DNA of 64,000 bases from Coprococcus sp. (GTDB taxonomy: Bacteria > Bacillota > Clostridia > Lachnospirales > Lachnospiraceae): the NCBI GenBank assembly GCA_017935345.1, contig JAGBHU010000008.1, forward strand, positions 1 through 64,000, in the 5' to 3' direction. Numbering within the stretch: position 1 is the stretch's first letter; each line of letters starts with the position of its first letter. The notes under the pieces are model-generated. The model did not search any database. It was not told the DNA's origin and saw nothing but the letters and a program-made list of their open reading frames with translations. Shown here piece by piece: positions 62,728-64,000 of this stretch. The position numbers and the translations under genes are program-made.

Positions 62728-62847
62728 TAACTTAAACCTCCTATGGTTTTTTCAAAATTAAACAAATATATATTGTTATCTCAAAATCTCTTTATCAATA
62801 TTTCTTCCATATTATATATAGAAGAAACTCCATTTAACAGGAAGAAA

Positions 62848-63216
62848 TTACTTCTTCTTATTCGCTACTGTTTTCTTAGGACCCTTACGAGTTCTAGCGT
62901 TTGTCTTTGTCTTCTGACCACGAACTGGAAGTCCCTGTCTATGACGCTTACCACGATAACAAGCAATTTCCTGTAAACGCTTAATATTAAGAGCTACTTC
63001 TCTACGTAAATCTCCTTCAACAGTCTGTGTTGCGTTGACTACTTCACTGATTCTTCTTACCTCATCATCAGTTAAGTCTGCACAACGTGTGTCAGGATTA
63101 ACATTTGCTTCCTTAAGAATACGCTGTGATGATTTTAAACCGATACCATATACATAAGTAAGTCCAATCTCAACACGCTTCTCTCTTGGTAAATCAACAC
63201 CTGAAATACGAGCCAT
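62848..63216 (-). CDS. rpsM: Ribosomal protein S13
   Basis: Head protein contacting P-site tRNA. The 122 residues start at ATG 63216 ([27 protein letters not shown]) with GGAGG upstream; a longer frame to 63321 only covers the leader. The [28 protein letters not shown] end is typical. Preceded by a 247-base leader with several hairpins. Confidence 0.96.
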   Translation of the reverse strand: MARISGVDLPREKRVEIGLTYVYGIGLKSSQRILKEANVNPDTRCADLTDDEVRRISEVVNATQTVEGDLRREVALNIKRLQEIACYRGKRHRQGLPVRGQKTKTNARTRKGPKKTVANKKK

Positions 63217-63268
63217 TCTAATTAACCTCCGTAAAAATTCTTCTTGTTTGGCGATTATCCCAGTATAT

Positions 63269-63288
63269 CCCAATACTCCCGTATTGGG
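63269..63288 (-). promoter_or_regulatory. Hairpin in the rpsM leader
   Basis: CCCAATAC / GTATTGGG with a 4-base loop, about 50 bases before rpsM, with GGATATACTGGGATAATCG after it on the minus strand. Together with the AACACA/TGTGTT repeat (63379-63399), this is a candidate leader for S4 autoregulation. No family match was verified. Confidence 0.45.
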
Positions 63289-63403
63289 GTGAAATGCATA
63301 TACTGACAGTCCTCTGACCATAATTTTCTATATTTTTACTAGCATAAATTCATATGCTACAGCCGCTTCTAAATAATTCAACACAAACCTTATGTGTTGA
63401 CGT

Positions 63404-63449
63404 ACAAAAACAAGGTATTCTCCCGGATGGGCTATCATCCCAAATACCT
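63404..63449 (-). terminator. Terminator-like hairpin between rpmJ and rpsM
   Basis: On the minus strand AGGTATT and AATACCT pair around an inner GGATG/CATCC stem, followed by TTGTTTTTG. It lies just after the rpmJ stop. It may end a short infA-rpmJ transcript or act as an attenuator. Confidence 0.65.
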
Positions 63450-63463
63450 CATTCTTTTTTTGA

Positions 63464-63577
63464 TTAACCCTGACGCTGTTTGTGCTTAGGATTCTCGCAG
63501 ATAACTCTAACGATGCCTTTTCTCTTGATAACTTTGCACTTATCGCATATAGGTTTTACTGATGCTCTAACCTTCAT
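63464..63577 (-). CDS. rpmJ: Ribosomal protein L36
   Basis: Just 37 residues ([20 protein letters not shown] and [17 protein letters not shown]) with the CxxC...C...H zinc site of the zinc-binding L36 form. GGAG precedes the ATG at 63577. It lies between infA and rpsM and has a promoter of its own (63618-63646). Confidence 0.96.
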   Translation of the reverse strand: MKVRASVKPICDKCKVIKRKGIVRVICENPKHKQRQG

Positions 63578-63617
63578 TAGAAAATCTCCTTTCAAAAAAA
63601 GTCCGCTACAAATACGC

Positions 63618-63646
63618 ATTTTAACATTAACTGTTATAAAATGCAA
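63618..63646 (-). promoter_or_regulatory. Internal promoter upstream of rpmJ
   Basis: TTGCAT (63646-63641), 17 bases, TAAAAT (63623-63618) on the minus strand, 40 bases before rpmJ. Confidence 0.6.
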
Positions 63647-63734
63647 TAGCAAATTTACTAAATATTTGAAATTGTATATCCTGTCATTACTTTTTTGACT
63701 CCGTACGTCGTTTCAAAATAATAACACAATTTCC

Positions 63735-63953
63735 TTATTTATCTCTCCATACGATTCTGCCCTTTGTAAGGTCGTATGGTGATAACTCTATGGTTACTTT
63801 ATCTCCTGGAAGAATCTTGATATAATTCATTCTCAGTTTTCCGCTTATATGAGCAAGAACCTTATGACCATTCTCAATTTCTACCTGAAACATGGCATTT
63901 GGAAGCTTCTCAACAACTGTTCCTTCTACTTCTATTACATCTGCCTTTGACAT
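63735..63953 (-). CDS. infA: Translation initiation factor IF-1
   Basis: 72-residue OB-fold factor that binds the A site of the 30S subunit. [72 protein letters not shown] is complete. The ATG 63953 follows AGGAGG; a short upstream extension is not needed. It opens the alpha operon portion seen here. Confidence 0.97.
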   Translation of the reverse strand: MSKADVIEVEGTVVEKLPNAMFQVEIENGHKVLAHISGKLRMNYIKILPGDKVTIELSPYDLTKGRIVWRDK

Positions 63954-63967
63954 TTTAAATCCTCCTA

Positions 63968-64000
63968 TCAACCTATGACTTTTGAAGAAAACGCTTTTCT
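63968..64000 (-). CDS. Possible 3' end of the gene before infA
   Basis: The last ten codons before a TGA read [10 protein letters not shown] on the minus strand, and the stop lies 14 bases before the infA start. In related genomes a KOW-domain RNA-binding protein or map precedes infA. Only the end is inside the window, so identity cannot be fixed. Confidence 0.35.
   Translation of the reverse strand, partial: RKAFSSKVIG

Noticed and set aside
62848-63321. Longer S13 with 35 extra residues.
   Set aside because: ATG 63216 has GGAGG and the conserved MARI start; the extension covers leader hairpins.

Overview
The window looks like chromosome from a Gram-positive Clostridia of the Lachnospiraceae type. 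The evidence is strong AGGAGG-type ribosome binding sites, A+T-rich intergenic DNA, the Firmicutes alpha ribosomal operon followed by ECF transporter genes, truA and rplM-rpsI, a two-gene SUF system, a split transketolase, a short ThiC and a pyruvate kinase with a PEP-utiliser tail. The species assignment is inference. Most genes lie on the minus strand, reading from the ribosomal operon at the right edge towards an rRNA operon that leaves the left edge. I saw no insertion sequence, prophage, CRISPR array or replication origin.

Layout, left to right. 1-482: start of an rRNA operon (16S 5' end, two tRNA-Ser genes, and a consensus promoter inside the end of ispD). 0.5-5.7 kb: ispD and the tRNA t6A genes tsaD, tsaB, tsaE with rimI, RNase Z and dCMP deaminase. 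5.7-12.8 kb: lysC, hom, frameshifted prfB, secA, hpf. 13-17.6 kb: a secreted NlpC/P60 hydrolase, then pyk behind a membrane protein and a zinc-ribbon protein. 17.8-21.4 kb (plus strand): a secreted GH25 lysozyme with Fn3 repeats, and cysteine synthase. 21.5-25 kb: poorly known membrane proteins, an orphan response regulator and a MaoC-like protein. 25-29.4 kb: split transketolase, SufBC and a LUD protein. 29.6-31.3 kb: a flavoprotein cluster with a broken nitroreductase, divergent from an HxlR regulator. 31.6-46.6 kb: YdcF, thiC with an odd leader, a MATE pump, a PfoR-like EIIC, HAD and NUDIX enzymes, metF, a phosphoesterase, an aldo/keto reductase, a phospholipase C-like protein, a CAP-domain exoprotein, a nitroreductase and a DUF1848 protein. 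46.7-52 kb: a two-component system next to an ABC exporter, and a YbaK deacylase. 52.6-64 kb: a relic sigma factor, rpsI-rplM with a leader, truA, an S41 peptidase, ecfT, a fused ecfA1A2, a truncated XRE fragment, then rplQ, rpoA, rpsD, rpsK, rpsM, rpmJ, infA.

Functionally this is core genome (translation, protein export, aspartate-family amino acids, isoprenoids, thiamine and folate) with small accessory patches for redox flavoproteins, cell-wall exoproteins and an antibiotic-sensing-type transporter. Decay is visible at three points: the nitroreductase, the sigma factor and the XRE fragment. No strong case for a wholly new system emerged. The most unusual points are a promoter that runs straight into a terminator upstream of thiC, promoters built into terminator hairpins, a promoter- and hairpin-bounded rpmJ, and the uncharacterised 21.5-25 kb cluster.
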